Source: Microbacterium esteraromaticum
GTDB taxonomy: Bacteria > Actinomycetota > Actinomycetes > Actinomycetales > Microbacteriaceae
Direction of reading: 5' to 3'
NCBI RefSeq assembly: GCF_017303215.1
Contig: NZ_JAEMWU010000001.1
Coordinates: 434,001-498,000, forward strand
DNA: 64,000 bases
Shown: in pieces, positions 16,253 through 30,973 of the stretch
How the letters are laid out: every line of letters begins with the position of its first letter
How positions within the stretch are numbered: the first letter of the stretch is position 1
Notes under the pieces: model-generated
What the model was told of the DNA's origin: nothing
Databases searched by the model: none
Seen by the model: only the letters and a program-made list of their open reading frames with translations
Made by a program: the position numbers and the translations under genes

Positions 16253-18064
16253 TCACCCGATCAGACTGGGCTGCAGGTCGCGCAGGGTGCGCCGGTGGGT
16301 CATCCGGGTCACTCCGACGGCCGCCAGCGCGAGGGCGCCGATGAGCCATGCGGCGAGGATCGCCAGGTCGTAGAGGGCTCGGGTGATGTCACCGCCGTAC
16401 ATCAACTGGCGCAGCGCATCGACGACGTATCCCATCGGCAGCACGTGATGCAGTCCGGCGAGCGGCTCGGGCAGCGTCTGCCAGGGGAACGTGCCACCCG
16501 CGGTCACCAGTTGCAGCACCATCAGGACGAGGCCCATGAACTGGCCGACGGAGCCCAACCAGACGTTGAGCGCCAGAATGATCGCCGCATACGTCGCCGA
16601 GGCCATCACCATGACGCCCAGTGATCCCCACGGGTGTGAGAAGTCGAAGCCGAGCATGTAGCCGAGCACACCGATCAGGCCCACCATCTGCAGGGCGCCG
16701 AGCATCGCCGGTGTCAGCCATCCCGCCAGCGTGATCCGCAGCGGTGAGTGCAGCGCGGTCACCGCCCGCCGTGAGATCGGTTTGACGATCAGGAACAGGG
16801 CGTAGATGCCGATCCACCCGGCCAGCGCGGCGAAGAACGGCGCGAGGCCCTGACCGTAGTCGCGCGCGGCCGCGACCTTGTCGCTGGAGACGTGCACGGG
16901 GTCGGCGATGGTGTCGGCCTGCGCGGCGCGCAGCTCGGCGGTGGATGCCGGAATCGCCGCCACTCCGGAGGCCAGGCCGTCGCGCAGGGACCCGATTCCG
17001 TCGCCGAGAGCACCGAGGCCGTCGTCGAGACGGGCGGCACCGTCGCGGGCGGATGCTGCACCATCGGCGGCGTCCCGAGTGCCGCTGGACAGTCGTGCGG
17101 CGCCTTCGGAGAGCCGCTGCGCGCCTGCGGCGAGTTCATCGACCTGGTCGACGGCGCGTTGTGCGGCGGTGTTGCCCTCCTGAAGGCGGGCGGCCAGCGG
17201 ATCGAGGTCGGTGAGCACGGCGTCGATCTGCTCGGCGGTCAGTCCGTGTTCGGCCATGCCCGCGGCGAGATCCGCGCGCACGCCGGGCAGCGCATCGGCC
17301 GCCTGCTGGGCATGGACGGCGGCGTCATCGGCTGCTTCGGCCAGCTTGCGGTTTCCGGCGCTGACCTGTGCGGCGCCGTCGGCGAGCGAGCGGGCCCCGA
17401 GGGCGAGCGCATCGGTCCCGTCGGCGAGGGTTCCCAGCCCGGTGGTGAGCGCTGACGATCCGTCCTTCGCCGAGTGGGCGCCATCGAGCAGCTGTCCGGT
17501 GCCGTCGACGGCGTCGGCGAGGTTCGCGCGCACATCGCTGAGGCCGGTCAGGAGTTGACCGGCCGCTTCCGAGCCGACCATCTCGGCGACGGAACGCCGG
17601 ATGCGTTCGACCGCCTGCGTGCCGATGGATGAGGCCAGATAGTTGTTCGCATCGTTCGTCTCGAGCTCGATGCGCGCCTGGCGGGGGTGGTCGCCGGAGG
17701 CCGAGGCGAGTGCATCCGAGAAGTCGCGGGGGATGGTCACGGTGAAGTCGACCGTGCCGTCCGAGAGCGCTGCGCCGGCCTCGGATGCCGTCATCACCCT
17801 CCAGTCGAAGGAGCCGTCGCTCAGCAGCTGCTCGGCGACGTCCGATCCGTAGTTCTGCGGGTTCTCGGCGTCACCGGTGCCGGTGTCGTCGACCACCAGC
17901 GCGACGGGGACCTCGGTGAACTTGCCATAGGGGTCTTGATTCGCCCACAGGTACAGCCCGCCGTAGAGCACGGGAACGGCCAGCAGCGCGATCAGCGCCA
18001 CTACGGCCATGGGGCTGGCCACCAGTCGCCGCAGTTCGGCGGCGATCATCGAGGGGATCTTCAT
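16253..18064 (-). CDS. YhgE/Pip family membrane protein (ABC-2-like exporter)
   Basis: A 603-residue YhgE/Pip-type protein. A first helix at about 17-37 is followed by YGGLYLWANQDPYGKF, typical of the family. Then comes a long extracytoplasmic region with repeated A/G/L/D heptad-like segments (LADGTDALALGARSLADG and similar), which should form a coiled coil. About five C-terminal helices resemble an ABC-2 permease. The start at 18064 overlaps the stop of the ATPase-like gene (ATGA), giving the order tetR, ATPase-like, yhgE. Family members include phage-infection proteins and type VII-associated EsaA; export of a lipid or peptide is plausible but unproven. Confidence 0.88.
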   Translation of the reverse strand: MKIPSMIAAELRRLVASPMAVVALIALLAVPVLYGGLYLWANQDPYGKFTEVPVALVVDDTGTGDAENPQNYGSDVAEQLLSDGSFDWRVMTASEAGAALSDGTVDFTVTIPRDFSDALASASGDHPRQARIELETNDANNYLASSIGTQAVERIRRSVAEMVGSEAAGQLLTGLSDVRANLADAVDGTGQLLDGAHSAKDGSSALTTGLGTLADGTDALALGARSLADGAAQVSAGNRKLAEAADDAAVHAQQAADALPGVRADLAAGMAEHGLTAEQIDAVLTDLDPLAARLQEGNTAAQRAVDQVDELAAGAQRLSEGAARLSSGTRDAADGAASARDGAARLDDGLGALGDGIGSLRDGLASGVAAIPASTAELRAAQADTIADPVHVSSDKVAAARDYGQGLAPFFAALAGWIGIYALFLIVKPISRRAVTALHSPLRITLAGWLTPAMLGALQMVGLIGVLGYMLGFDFSHPWGSLGVMVMASATYAAIILALNVWLGSVGQFMGLVLMVLQLVTAGGTFPWQTLPEPLAGLHHVLPMGYVVDALRQLMYGGDITRALYDLAILAAWLIGALALAAVGVTRMTHRRTLRDLQPSLIG

Positions 18065-18732
18065 CGGGCGTCCTCCTCTGCGGCGGGCGTGACCTGTGCG
18101 GCAGCGCCGGCATCTGACAGATGCTCGGCGTGCACGGTCTCGGGCATGGTCGAGATGACGGCGGCGGCTGCGCCACCCACGATCACGAGCATCGCGTACC
18201 CACGGTCGGCGAACTCCGACGCGATGCGCCACCAGCCATCGGGCCGTCCACCGTGGCGGTCGGGGGCCACCAGCACCAGCGCCTCGACCTCGGCGCGGAG
18301 CACGGCCAATTCGCACAGGATGCGCACGCGCGCCGCCGGGTCGATGACGCCGATCGGTGTTCTGATCAGATCGTCGAACCCCAGCATCCGCAACCAGCGA
18401 CGTGCGTGGCGGGGTGTGGCGGGGCGTCCGGCGAACATGAGCTCTTCGCCCACCACTGCGCCGACGGCAACGTCGGGGGGTGGGTCGCTGACGGCCGGGG
18501 CATCGACCAGCGCCACCCGTCGCCGCAGCGCGCCCGCGTCGGCGACGCCGTCGATCGTGACCGTGCCGGAGTCGGGGCGCATCCGCCCCGAGGCGATGAG
18601 GCCGAGCACGGTCGGGCGCTGCTCGGTCTCGGCACGGATGAAGCGGGCGTGCCCGGACTCGAACACGATGTCCATGGTCGGCAGCACTTGCCCGCGACGA
18701 CCCTTCGTGACGTTCTGCAGTGCGACCCTCAT
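18061..18732 (-). CDS. Degenerate ABC transporter ATP-binding-like protein
   Basis: A 223-residue protein with the ABC-ATPase layout: VALQNVTKG start, a P-loop position at about 35-50, SGTVTIDGV, a signature region and a Walker-B-like EALVLVAPD. However, the P-loop reads FIRAETEQRPTVLGLIAS, with no GxxGxGK[ST], and no LSGGQ is visible (the region reads DPAARVRILCELAVL). The catalytic Glu after Walker B is also absent. Reading other frames did not recover a P-loop, so this is substitution, not frameshift. It is coupled by ATGA to the YhgE gene and lies 13 bases downstream of the TetR gene. It may be a structural or regulatory pseudo-ATPase. Confidence 0.75.
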   Translation of the reverse strand: MRVALQNVTKGRRGQVLPTMDIVFESGHARFIRAETEQRPTVLGLIASGRMRPDSGTVTIDGVADAGALRRRVALVDAPAVSDPPPDVAVGAVVGEELMFAGRPATPRHARRWLRMLGFDDLIRTPIGVIDPAARVRILCELAVLRAEVEALVLVAPDRHGGRPDGWWRIASEFADRGYAMLVIVGGAAAAVISTMPETVHAEHLSDAGAAAQVTPAAEEDAR

Positions 18733-18745
18733 GCGGCGGATGCCC

Positions 18746-19387
18746 TCACTCGGCGCTCTGCGCGGGGACGAGAACGTCGGGGTGATCGCGAAGCAGGGCG
18801 TCCGCGTCGCGCCACGACAACCCGGCGATGCTGAGCACGATCCGCACGACCGCATCGGCTGCTGCGGCGGGTTCTGCGCCTGTCTCGTCCGCGAGGTTGC
18901 GGGAGGCAACTGTGCGCGCCACCTCCTCGATCAGTCGGGCGAGCATGCCTGCGTCGATGTCGGTGCGCATGCGCTCGCCGCGTCGGCCCCGCCGCACGAT
19001 GTCGGCGAGCACGCGACGTAGCGGGGCCAGCGCCGCGGCGGTCTCGGTGAGGTGCGCATCGTCGAGCGCCAGCGCCGCCGTGATGCGCACGTGCGCCGCC
19101 TCGTGCCACATCAGTGCGGCGAGGCGCGCGAGCGCGACCTGAGGATCATCGTCGTCCACCGAGGTCGCCAGCGCGTTGAAGCGCCGGGCGCCGGACGCGA
19201 TGAGCTCGCGGATCAGCGCGTCGCGGTCGGCGAAGTGCCCGTAGATGGTGCGGCGAGAGACGCCGGCGGTACGCGCGATCGCGTCGACCGAGGCGTGCGG
19301 GTCGGACGCGAGGGCGGTGCGGGCCGCGGCGATGATCCCGGCACGGTTCGCGAGAGCATCCGAGCGCGGAGTGCGGGTGGAGGACAT
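18746..19387 (-). CDS. TetR family transcriptional regulator
   Basis: A 213-residue TetR regulator. The HTH is at about 30-50 (VDAIARTAGVSRRTIYGHFADRD pattern), followed by a helical ligand domain. The start at 19387 is chosen because the HTH distance fits and the upstream ATG at 19423 lies inside the operator. It is first in an operon with the ABC-like and YhgE genes. The palindrome 19402-19427, immediately before the start, should be its own operator. Confidence 0.92.
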   Translation of the reverse strand: MSSTRTPRSDALANRAGIIAAARTALASDPHASVDAIARTAGVSRRTIYGHFADRDALIRELIASGARRFNALATSVDDDDPQVALARLAALMWHEAAHVRITAALALDDAHLTETAAALAPLRRVLADIVRRGRRGERMRTDIDAGMLARLIEEVARTVASRNLADETGAEPAAAADAVVRIVLSIAGLSWRDADALLRDHPDVLVPAQSAE

Positions 19388-19401
19388 GCATCGAGTGTAA
19401 G

Positions 19402-19427
19402 TATCTTGCACATCACTGTGCAAGATA
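19402..19427. promoter_or_regulatory. TetR operator, 10-bp arms with 6-bp spacer
   Basis: TATCTTGCAC (19402-19411) and GTGCAAGATA (19418-19427) form a perfect inverted repeat 15 bases upstream of the TetR start. It is almost certainly the site through which the TetR protein represses its own operon. Confidence 0.88.
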
Positions 19428-19474
19428 AAGCAGGGGATTCACAGCCCATGCGTCACTACCGCTCAGAACGCAGT

Positions 19475-19516
19475 CGCCCCGCGTGGGTCACCCGAACGGG
19501 CGACCCACGCGGGGCG
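19475..19516 (-). terminator. Strong hairpin downstream of argG
   Basis: A perfect 15-bp stem (19475-19489 with 19502-19516, starting CGCCCCGCGTGGGTC) has a 12-base loop containing CCCG/CGGG. It lies 18 bases past the argG stop and upstream of the TetR promoter, so it should isolate the two leftward transcription units. There is no long U tract, as is usual in actinobacteria. Confidence 0.75.
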
Positions 19517-19534
19517 TCGGAAAGCGTACTGCGG

Positions 19535-25390
<5,856 letters not shown>

Positions 25391-25414
25391 GCGACGCGCT
25401 CACGCGCTGACCTC

Positions 25415-25448
25415 GGGGGTCGGCACGCCGAACGGCGTGTCGACCCCC
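25415..25448. terminator. Bidirectional hairpin between adhesin and kinase genes
   Basis: Sixteen-base arms (25415-25430, 25433-25448) with a two-base loop and one mismatch, beginning GGGGGTCGGCACGCCG. It lies between two convergent genes and can terminate both. Confidence 0.8.
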
Positions 25449-25537
25449 GCAGCGTTTCGGAACGGGAGCAGCGGGCTCCGCACCAGGCAGGTAGAGCGCG
25501 CACCGGGTGCGCAGAGCACGCACCGGCCACGCCGTGA

Positions 25538-26476
25538 TCAGCCGCGGGTGACGTCCGCGAAGCGCTCGCGCAGCGGGTGATCCTGCCCCAACCCGGCGAG
25601 GGCCACGCATCCGTCCAGCCCAGATCCCCGAGGCGGCACGAACCGGGCATCCGGTCGCTCGGCGCGCACCGCATCGATGAAGGCGTCGCGGATAGCATCC
25701 GATCCGAACACCCCGCCGACCGCGCCCACGGCGGCGTCGGCGGGAGCGTCGACGACACGCAGCGCGGCGGTGGCGGCCAGCGCCAGCTCAGCGGCCGCGT
25801 CGCGGCAGATGCGCTGCGCGACGGCATCGCCGGCCGCGGCGGCCTCGGCCACCTGCGCCGCGAACGATGCCACGGTGCGTACGCGATCGTGCGCCGCCTG
25901 CAGGTGCACGTAAGCGGTCTCGAGGTCGGGCCAACGCTCCTGCATCGGCGCGGTCAGAGAGGTCGCGGGGCCGCGTCCGTCGTGGGCGCGCATGACGGCA
26001 TCCAGCGCCTCGCGTCCGATCCAGAAGCCGCTGCCCGCGTCGCCCATGATGTGGCCCCAGCCGTCGACGCGCGCGGAGTGCTGCGGGCCGACGCCGAGCG
26101 TGACCACGCCGGTGCCGGCTGCGACGACGGTTCCGTACTGGTCGCCGAGCACGCCCAAGTACGAGGTGACCGAGTCGTGCGTGGCGACCACGCGGCGCAC
26201 GTCGGTGAGATCCGGATGCTGCAGCAGCGCTTCTGCTTCGGCATCGGCATCCGTCAGCCCTGACACCCCCAGCGACACGGTGTGCGGTGCCGAACCGGTC
26301 ACCCGGATCACTTCGGCGACCACCGCCGCGAGCTGCGGAAGCAGCGGCTGGTTGGTGAACACTCCGGGGAACAGCCACTCCTGCACGGCGCCATCGGCGC
26401 TCAGCAACCGGGTCTTGATACCGGTCTGGCCCGCGTCGACGGCGAGCAGCGGGTACTGCGGGTGGTGCTCAGACAC
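25538..26476 (-). CDS. BadF/BadG-type N-acetylglucosamine kinase-like protein
   Basis: A 312-residue ASKHA-fold kinase of the BadF/BadG/BcrA/D family. Its phosphate-1 loop is LAVDAGQTGIKTRLL near the N-terminus, SLGVSGL follows, then the phosphate-2 region VVAAGTGVVTLGVG and WGHIMGDAGSGFWIGREAL, the pattern of mammalian and bacterial GlcNAc kinases. A GTG at 26476 is the likely start, with GAGAGGG eight to ten bases upstream; earlier ATGs leave a long nonconserved extension. It probably phosphorylates N-acetylhexosamines for recycling. It has its own unit, convergent with the adhesin gene. Confidence 0.82.
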   Translation of the reverse strand: MSEHHPQYPLLAVDAGQTGIKTRLLSADGAVQEWLFPGVFTNQPLLPQLAAVVAEVIRVTGSAPHTVSLGVSGLTDADAEAEALLQHPDLTDVRRVVATHDSVTSYLGVLGDQYGTVVAAGTGVVTLGVGPQHSARVDGWGHIMGDAGSGFWIGREALDAVMRAHDGRGPATSLTAPMQERWPDLETAYVHLQAAHDRVRTVASFAAQVAEAAAAGDAVAQRICRDAAAELALAATAALRVVDAPADAAVGAVGGVFGSDAIRDAFIDAVRAERPDARFVPPRGSGLDGCVALAGLGQDHPLRERFADVTRG

Positions 26477-26558
26477 GTCGTGCCCTCTCGCTTGGTGTGG
26501 CGGCGACGGGTTCGCGGCCAGATGCAAGCGTAAGACACGTCTCGCGCCCGCCCGCCGG

Positions 26559-27665
26559 TCAGAAGTCCGGGTACTCGCGCAGGCGCTCTTCGAACTCGGC
26601 GCGGTCTTGTTCGGGCAGCAGGTTTCGGGCGATGATCATCAGCTGCACCCCCTCGACAGGTTCTCCGGTCTGCTGGGCGATCGCCTCTCGCTGCGTGCGG
26701 AACTCGCCCGTGGCGTCCTTCGAGAGGTCGTAGGTCGTGACATAGAACCGCAACGGGTCGGGATAGGTATCGGCGTAGTACTCCCACGTGTGCTGGCGCT
26801 CGACATCCGCCGACCCGTAGAGCTTCGCGACCATGTCGTCAGAGAGGCCGCTGGCGGGCACGTTCAGCGGGTAGAGCCCCCACATGTCATGCTCCATCAG
26901 CACCTGATCGATGATGATCATGATCTCGCGCTTGCGCTGGTTATCGTGCACGGGCTCTGCGGTCGTCCAGGTCGGCGAGACGTATCTCTTGAGCATCGAC
27001 TCACCGCCGTAGCCGTTGCGTTCCGGACTGACGTCGACCGCACCGGCCTGCACCCAGGTGTAGCCGAGGCGTTCCGTGAGCCGTTCGCGCACCGCCGCCA
27101 TCAGCTCGTCGCCCTGGCGCTGCACCTGTTCGAGCGAGGGGCCGTTGAGCACGTCGTAGTTCGAGTGCTCGTGGACGCCCGGATACGCCTCTTCGTGCCG
27201 CTGCTGCTCGGACTTGGTGCCGTCGTAGGCCTGCGTCGCCGCCGAGCGCAGCGCACTCATTGCGCCCACCGTTGCCACGTTGAACACGAGCGCTCCGACG
27301 AGGGCGATGGCTCCCAGCATCCGCCCGCGCCGCGTGAGCAGCGCCGCGACGATCACTCCGATGACGAGCAGCTGCACGACCAGCAGAGATATGCCGTAGA
27401 TGGCATCTGTTCCGCCCGTCATCAGAAGCACCAGCAGGGTGACCGCGAACAGCGCCGCCGCGACGACGGCGGCGACACCGAGTGCGCTGGTGCGTTTAGG
27501 TGCGTCGGGCGCGGTGTAGACGAGGTCGGCGGATGCCGGAGGCAGGCCGGCCGCGGCATCGAGCCCGGCCGAGGCGCGCCCCGGGCGCTGATAGCCGCCG
27601 GGCGGGGGAAGAGGCGGCGCACCCTCGGCGCCGCCGACGTATCTGCTGCGACGCTGGTCTACCAC
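26559..27665 (-). CDS. Membrane protein of unknown function, last gene of MoxR/VWA operon
   Basis: A 368-residue protein I do not recognise. A Pro/Gly/Ala-rich cytoplasmic start (about 1-58) is followed by three or four membrane helices (about 62-150, e.g. LGVAAVVAAALFAVTLLVLL), then a soluble 210-residue domain with many charged residues, including the stretch GYTWVQAGAVDVSPERNGYG. The soluble part may be extracytoplasmic. A GTG start overlaps the end of the preceding TPR-like gene, so it belongs to the seven-gene operon with MoxR, DUF58 and two VWA proteins. A role as a partner or regulator of that complex is inferred only from position. Confidence 0.6.
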   Translation of the reverse strand: MVDQRRSRYVGGAEGAPPLPPPGGYQRPGRASAGLDAAAGLPPASADLVYTAPDAPKRTSALGVAAVVAAALFAVTLLVLLMTGGTDAIYGISLLVVQLLVIGVIVAALLTRRGRMLGAIALVGALVFNVATVGAMSALRSAATQAYDGTKSEQQRHEEAYPGVHEHSNYDVLNGPSLEQVQRQGDELMAAVRERLTERLGYTWVQAGAVDVSPERNGYGGESMLKRYVSPTWTTAEPVHDNQRKREIMIIIDQVLMEHDMWGLYPLNVPASGLSDDMVAKLYGSADVERQHTWEYYADTYPDPLRFYVTTYDLSKDATGEFRTQREAIAQQTGEPVEGVQLMIIARNLLPEQDRAEFEERLREYPDF

Positions 27666-28432
27666 GGCCGCTCCGTTCCGCCGCTGCCGCCGTCCTCGCC
27701 CAGCTGGTCCTCGCGTTCCTGCGCACCCTGATCGAGCCGATTCTCGATGTCATCGAGATCACTCTGCGAGGGTTGATCCTGTTCGCCCTGTTCGGACGGC
27801 TGCCCGCCCTGCTCGGGGTTCTGCTGTTGCTTCTGCTGCTGACGCTGCTGGTTCTCGTCGAGGGTGTCGCTCATGTCGCGGCTCGGATCGGGCGACTGGT
27901 TCTGGGCCTCGTCGCTGCGGCACTCCTCGGGCGTCTCGACGGTCATCTGCAGCGCCTGCCCGTAGAACTCGGCGGCCGACACGGCATCGCCGTCGGCCTG
28001 GGCCGCGTCACCCTGCCGTTCGATCACCAGCGACAGGTTGATGCGTACGTAGCAGACGTCCAGACCGGTTGCCAGAGGGAGGGCCGTCTCGAGGTGGTCG
28101 CGTGCCGCGGCGAGCTGTTCGGCGCCGGCCTGAGCCGTGCCGATGTTGTACGGCGCCTTGAACTGCTCGAAGCCGTTGAGCCAGGTCTGCCCGCGCGCTG
28201 CCGACTCGGATTCGGCGTACGACCCGGTGACGAACGAGCTGATCGACTGATGCGCGAACGCGTACATGCTCAACACCTTGCCGACCAGCAGCAGGCCGGC
28301 GAGCGTGAGGGGCAGGGTCGCGACCGCGACCCACCATCGGATGCGCCGACGGCGACGGTTGGCGGCGAGCAACAGCGCCGCCGCGTCGGCCTGCGTGGCG
28401 GGAGGCGTCGGATGCTGCGACGGCGTCGTCAT
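27659..28432 (-). CDS. Single-pass membrane protein with TPR-like and Gln-rich tail (BatC-like position)
   Basis: A 257-residue protein: cytoplasmic Arg-rich start, one helix at about 33-55 (WWVAVATLPLTLAGLLLVGKV), then a helical region about 95-165 that reads like one or two degenerate TPR units (AAARDHLETALPLAT, NLSLVIERQGDAAQADG). A highly charged, Gln-rich tail (about 175-257) contains runs such as QQRQQQKQQQ. In Bat operons the gene after the VWA proteins is often TPR-containing BatC; this one has the same place but low sequence certainty. Start and stop overlap both neighbours. Confidence 0.6.
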   Translation of the reverse strand: MTTPSQHPTPPATQADAAALLLAANRRRRRIRWWVAVATLPLTLAGLLLVGKVLSMYAFAHQSISSFVTGSYAESESAARGQTWLNGFEQFKAPYNIGTAQAGAEQLAAARDHLETALPLATGLDVCYVRINLSLVIERQGDAAQADGDAVSAAEFYGQALQMTVETPEECRSDEAQNQSPDPSRDMSDTLDENQQRQQQKQQQNPEQGGQPSEQGEQDQPSQSDLDDIENRLDQGAQEREDQLGEDGGSGGTERPW

Positions 28433-29511
28433 CGTGCACTCCTGTCCTCAGGCGCTGAGACGGCACGGTCGGTCGGGTGGTCGGCCGGGGCGGGCCGGGC
28501 ACGGTCATCCGCCTGATCGCGCGGCGTGCGCGGGGCGAGAGCGCCGCGCAGGCGCGTGACCTGCATCGTCGCGCGCGCCAGCTCGACACCCAGCAGCAGC
28601 ACGAGCACCAGGGCGAAGATCCAGTACAGCTCGATCACGTTGCCCACCTCGCCCGACGACGCGTAGTCGACGGTGCTCGTGGGCGCTGGGGGCAGCACCA
28701 GGGGCGCATCCGCCGCGCGGGGCTGGTACTCGATGCCGAGTTGCTCGGCGACCTGCTGCAGATTGTCGTCGTCGCGCTTCGACAACGCCGGCTCGCCCCG
28801 GTACTGGATGTACTCGCCCTGGGCGGCGGTGCCGGTGGTGATGCGCATCGGGCCGCCCTCGGCGGTGCCGTAGCCGAGCACCGCCCCGCCGTCGACGTAC
28901 TTCGCGCCCGAGGCGAACGACTCGGGCGGGCCCGACGCGGTCTGCTCGCCGTCGCCCAGGTAGAACACCATGCGGCTGCGATCGGGGGCAGCCTCGGCTG
29001 CCGATGAGAGGGTGTCTGCCAGCATCCGACTCGCGATGCCGATCGATGACCCCCGCGACTGGTCGGTGACCTCGGGACTCATCACTTCCAGCGATGACAT
29101 CAGCGCCGTGGCATCCGTCGTCAGCGGCAGGCGCAGCTGCGCCGCCGCGTCGAAGCTGATCAGCGCGAACCGCGCGCCCGGGTACTCGTCGACGATCGTC
29201 TGCACGTCGTCGCCGACGCCCTCGAGGCGGGGTGCGCCGTCGGCCCAGTCCTCGGCGACGATGCTCGCCGTCGTATCGACGACGAGCACGATGTCGGTGT
29301 CGGTCGCGAGGGTCTGCGACGAACCACCCGGGATGCCGGGACGCAACAGCATCACGAACACGACGACGATCATGCCGAGCCTCAGCAGCCATATGCTGCG
29401 ACCGGCATGATCGCCCTTCCATCCCTTGGCGAGGGCGAACACGGCGAGGGCCGCCAAGGGCGTGCACAGCAGAATCAGCAGCAACGGAGGCAGCACGGGC
29501 GTGAAGATCAC
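28429..29511 (-). CDS. VWA domain membrane protein (BatB-like)
   Basis: A 360-residue protein. Two N-terminal helices (about 5-30 and 38-56) are followed by a von Willebrand A domain with metal site DTTAS (79-83) and FALISFDAAAQLRLPLT, MVFYLGDGEQT, then a last helix near 305-325 (VIELYWIFALVLVLLLGVEL). The GTG at 29511 is chosen because it overlaps the preceding stop (GTGA); this is the coupling seen across the operon. VWA/Bat proteins work with MoxR ATPases in envelope stress or in protein maturation. Exact substrate unknown. Confidence 0.82.
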   Translation of the reverse strand: MIFTPVLPPLLLILLCTPLAALAVFALAKGWKGDHAGRSIWLLRLGMIVVVFVMLLRPGIPGGSSQTLATDTDIVLVVDTTASIVAEDWADGAPRLEGVGDDVQTIVDEYPGARFALISFDAAAQLRLPLTTDATALMSSLEVMSPEVTDQSRGSSIGIASRMLADTLSSAAEAAPDRSRMVFYLGDGEQTASGPPESFASGAKYVDGGAVLGYGTAEGGPMRITTGTAAQGEYIQYRGEPALSKRDDDNLQQVAEQLGIEYQPRAADAPLVLPPAPTSTVDYASSGEVGNVIELYWIFALVLVLLLGVELARATMQVTRLRGALAPRTPRDQADDRARPAPADHPTDRAVSAPEDRSAR

Positions 29512-30494
29512 AGCCTCACCACCCACAGCAGAACGACGAAGCCGAGGATCGCGACCAGCATTAGCGCCATCCACAGGTTCGGTGTGTCGACCCAGACCAC
29601 CTGCGCCTGCCCCTGCAAGGCGCGGGCCTCCTGCTTCTGGATCTGAGCGACGATGTCGGCGACCGTGGTGGTGTCTCTCAGCGCGTAGGACTGCCCGCCG
29701 GTGATGGCGGCGGCCTGCGACAGCTGCGCGCTCACCTCGGCGTCCTTGCCCTGCACGGGATTGAGCGCGAACACCCGCACCTGTTGCGCCCTGGCATACT
29801 GCGCGGCCTCCTCGACGGTCAGGATCGACGCGCCGGCGAGCTCATTGTCGGTCGCGAGGATCACCGAACGGCTGCGCTCGTCGTCCAGGTGGTCGAACCG
29901 CATCGTGCAGGCCGCGAGGCCATCGCCGATCAGCGAAGCGCCGGGGCCGTTGAGGGTGCCGACCCAGTGCTCGGGCGTCTCGTCGAGGTAGTCGAAGCTC
30001 TCGCGCATGCGCTGCAACTGCTCGCGGACGAACGCGTAGTCGTCGGTGAGGGGGAAGATCTGCACCGGCGAGCTGTTGAAGATCGTCAGACCGATGCGCT
30101 CGCCCTCGAAGCTGTCGAGCAGTTCATCGAACACGGTGAGCACCTCGACGTCGACCTCGGTCATCGATCCCGAGACATCCAGGCACAGCATGATGTCGCG
30201 GCTGGTGTTGACCGGCTGCACGGTCTGCGCCGACATCGGCCGCGCGGCGACCACCCCGGCGAGCAGCGTCGCGATCACGCCGAGGGCGAGGATGCCCGAT
30301 AGCGCCGCCATGCGGCGACCCACCGATGCGCGGAAGGCCGGAAGAGTGCGCAGTCGCTCGGCGCGTGAGACCAGGGCCGCGGGCGCCGCATTGCGCGCGG
30401 CGCGAGAACGCAGACCGAGGGCGACGCCGACCACGATCGCGACCAGCACTACTGCCGCGGCGATCAGGACGACCCAGCTCGTGTTCAGTGCCAT
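29508..30494 (-). CDS. VWA domain membrane protein (BatA-like)
   Basis: A 328-residue protein with helices at about 7-28 and 63-84, a VWA domain whose complete metal-ion-dependent adhesion site DVSGSM lies at 106-111, the segment IGLTIFNSSPVQIFPLT, and a C-terminal helix (MALMLVAILGFVVLLWVV). The start is the ATG overlapping the end of the preceding small membrane gene. It is the more canonical of the two VWA proteins in this MoxR operon. Confidence 0.85.
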   Translation of the reverse strand: MALNTSWVVLIAAAVVLVAIVVGVALGLRSRAARNAAPAALVSRAERLRTLPAFRASVGRRMAALSGILALGVIATLLAGVVAARPMSAQTVQPVNTSRDIMLCLDVSGSMTEVDVEVLTVFDELLDSFEGERIGLTIFNSSPVQIFPLTDDYAFVREQLQRMRESFDYLDETPEHWVGTLNGPGASLIGDGLAACTMRFDHLDDERSRSVILATDNELAGASILTVEEAAQYARAQQVRVFALNPVQGKDAEVSAQLSQAAAITGGQSYALRDTTTVADIVAQIQKQEARALQGQAQVVWVDTPNLWMALMLVAILGFVVLLWVVRL

Positions 30495-30973
30495 GTCGTC
30501 ACCACCGTGCGGGCGGCCTCGGCGCCGGCAACCGGATCGATCGCGGGTCCGCGCTGGAAGATGCTGGGGTAGTAGTGGCGGCGCAGCGCGTCGAGCAGTG
30601 CCGGCTGCACGCCGCGCGCGACCAGGTCGTCCAGGGCGAGCACCGGCGCTTCGAGCCCCGAGTACTCGTTGACGAATGAGCGGACGCATCTGCTGAGCTC
30701 GAGGTTCGCCCTGCGGGCATCCGCGTTTCCGGATCGGTACGCGGTCTCGATGCGGTCCACCTCGGCGAGGTAGTCGGTGCGCAGGCGGGCGAGTACCGCA
30801 GAGGTCGGCGGCCGGTAGAGAGCAGTGCCCGGAACCGTGATGCTGCGTCGCGGCCGGGTCAGGAACAGCAGCAGCCAGGCGCCCAGCGCGAGCACGGCGA
30901 GGACGCCGAGGGCCAGCAGCAGCCAGCCCCAGCCGTACTGCACCGGAGGATAGAGCTCGTCAGAGGCGGGCAT
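30485..30973 (-). CDS. Small membrane protein (DUF4381-like position) of MoxR/VWA operon
   Basis: A 162-residue protein: extracytoplasmic start, one helix at about 14-38 (GWGWLLLALGVLAVLALGAWL), and a cytoplasmic helical domain with conserved-looking LARLRTDYLAEVDRIE and FVNEYSGLE. Size, topology and place between DUF58 and VWA genes match DUF4381-type proteins of such operons, but I cannot confirm the family. It overlaps both neighbours. Confidence 0.65.
   Translation of the reverse strand: MPASDELYPPVQYGWGWLLLALGVLAVLALGAWLLLFLTRPRRSITVPGTALYRPPTSAVLARLRTDYLAEVDRIETAYRSGNADARRANLELSRCVRSFVNEYSGLEAPVLALDDLVARGVQPALLDALRRHYYPSIFQRGPAIDPVAGAEAARTVVTTWH

Noticed and set aside
18061-18732. Frameshift as explanation for the missing Walker A
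   Set aside because: The other two frames across the P-loop region do not encode GxxGxGK[ST], and the frame is open from start to stop with proper coupling.
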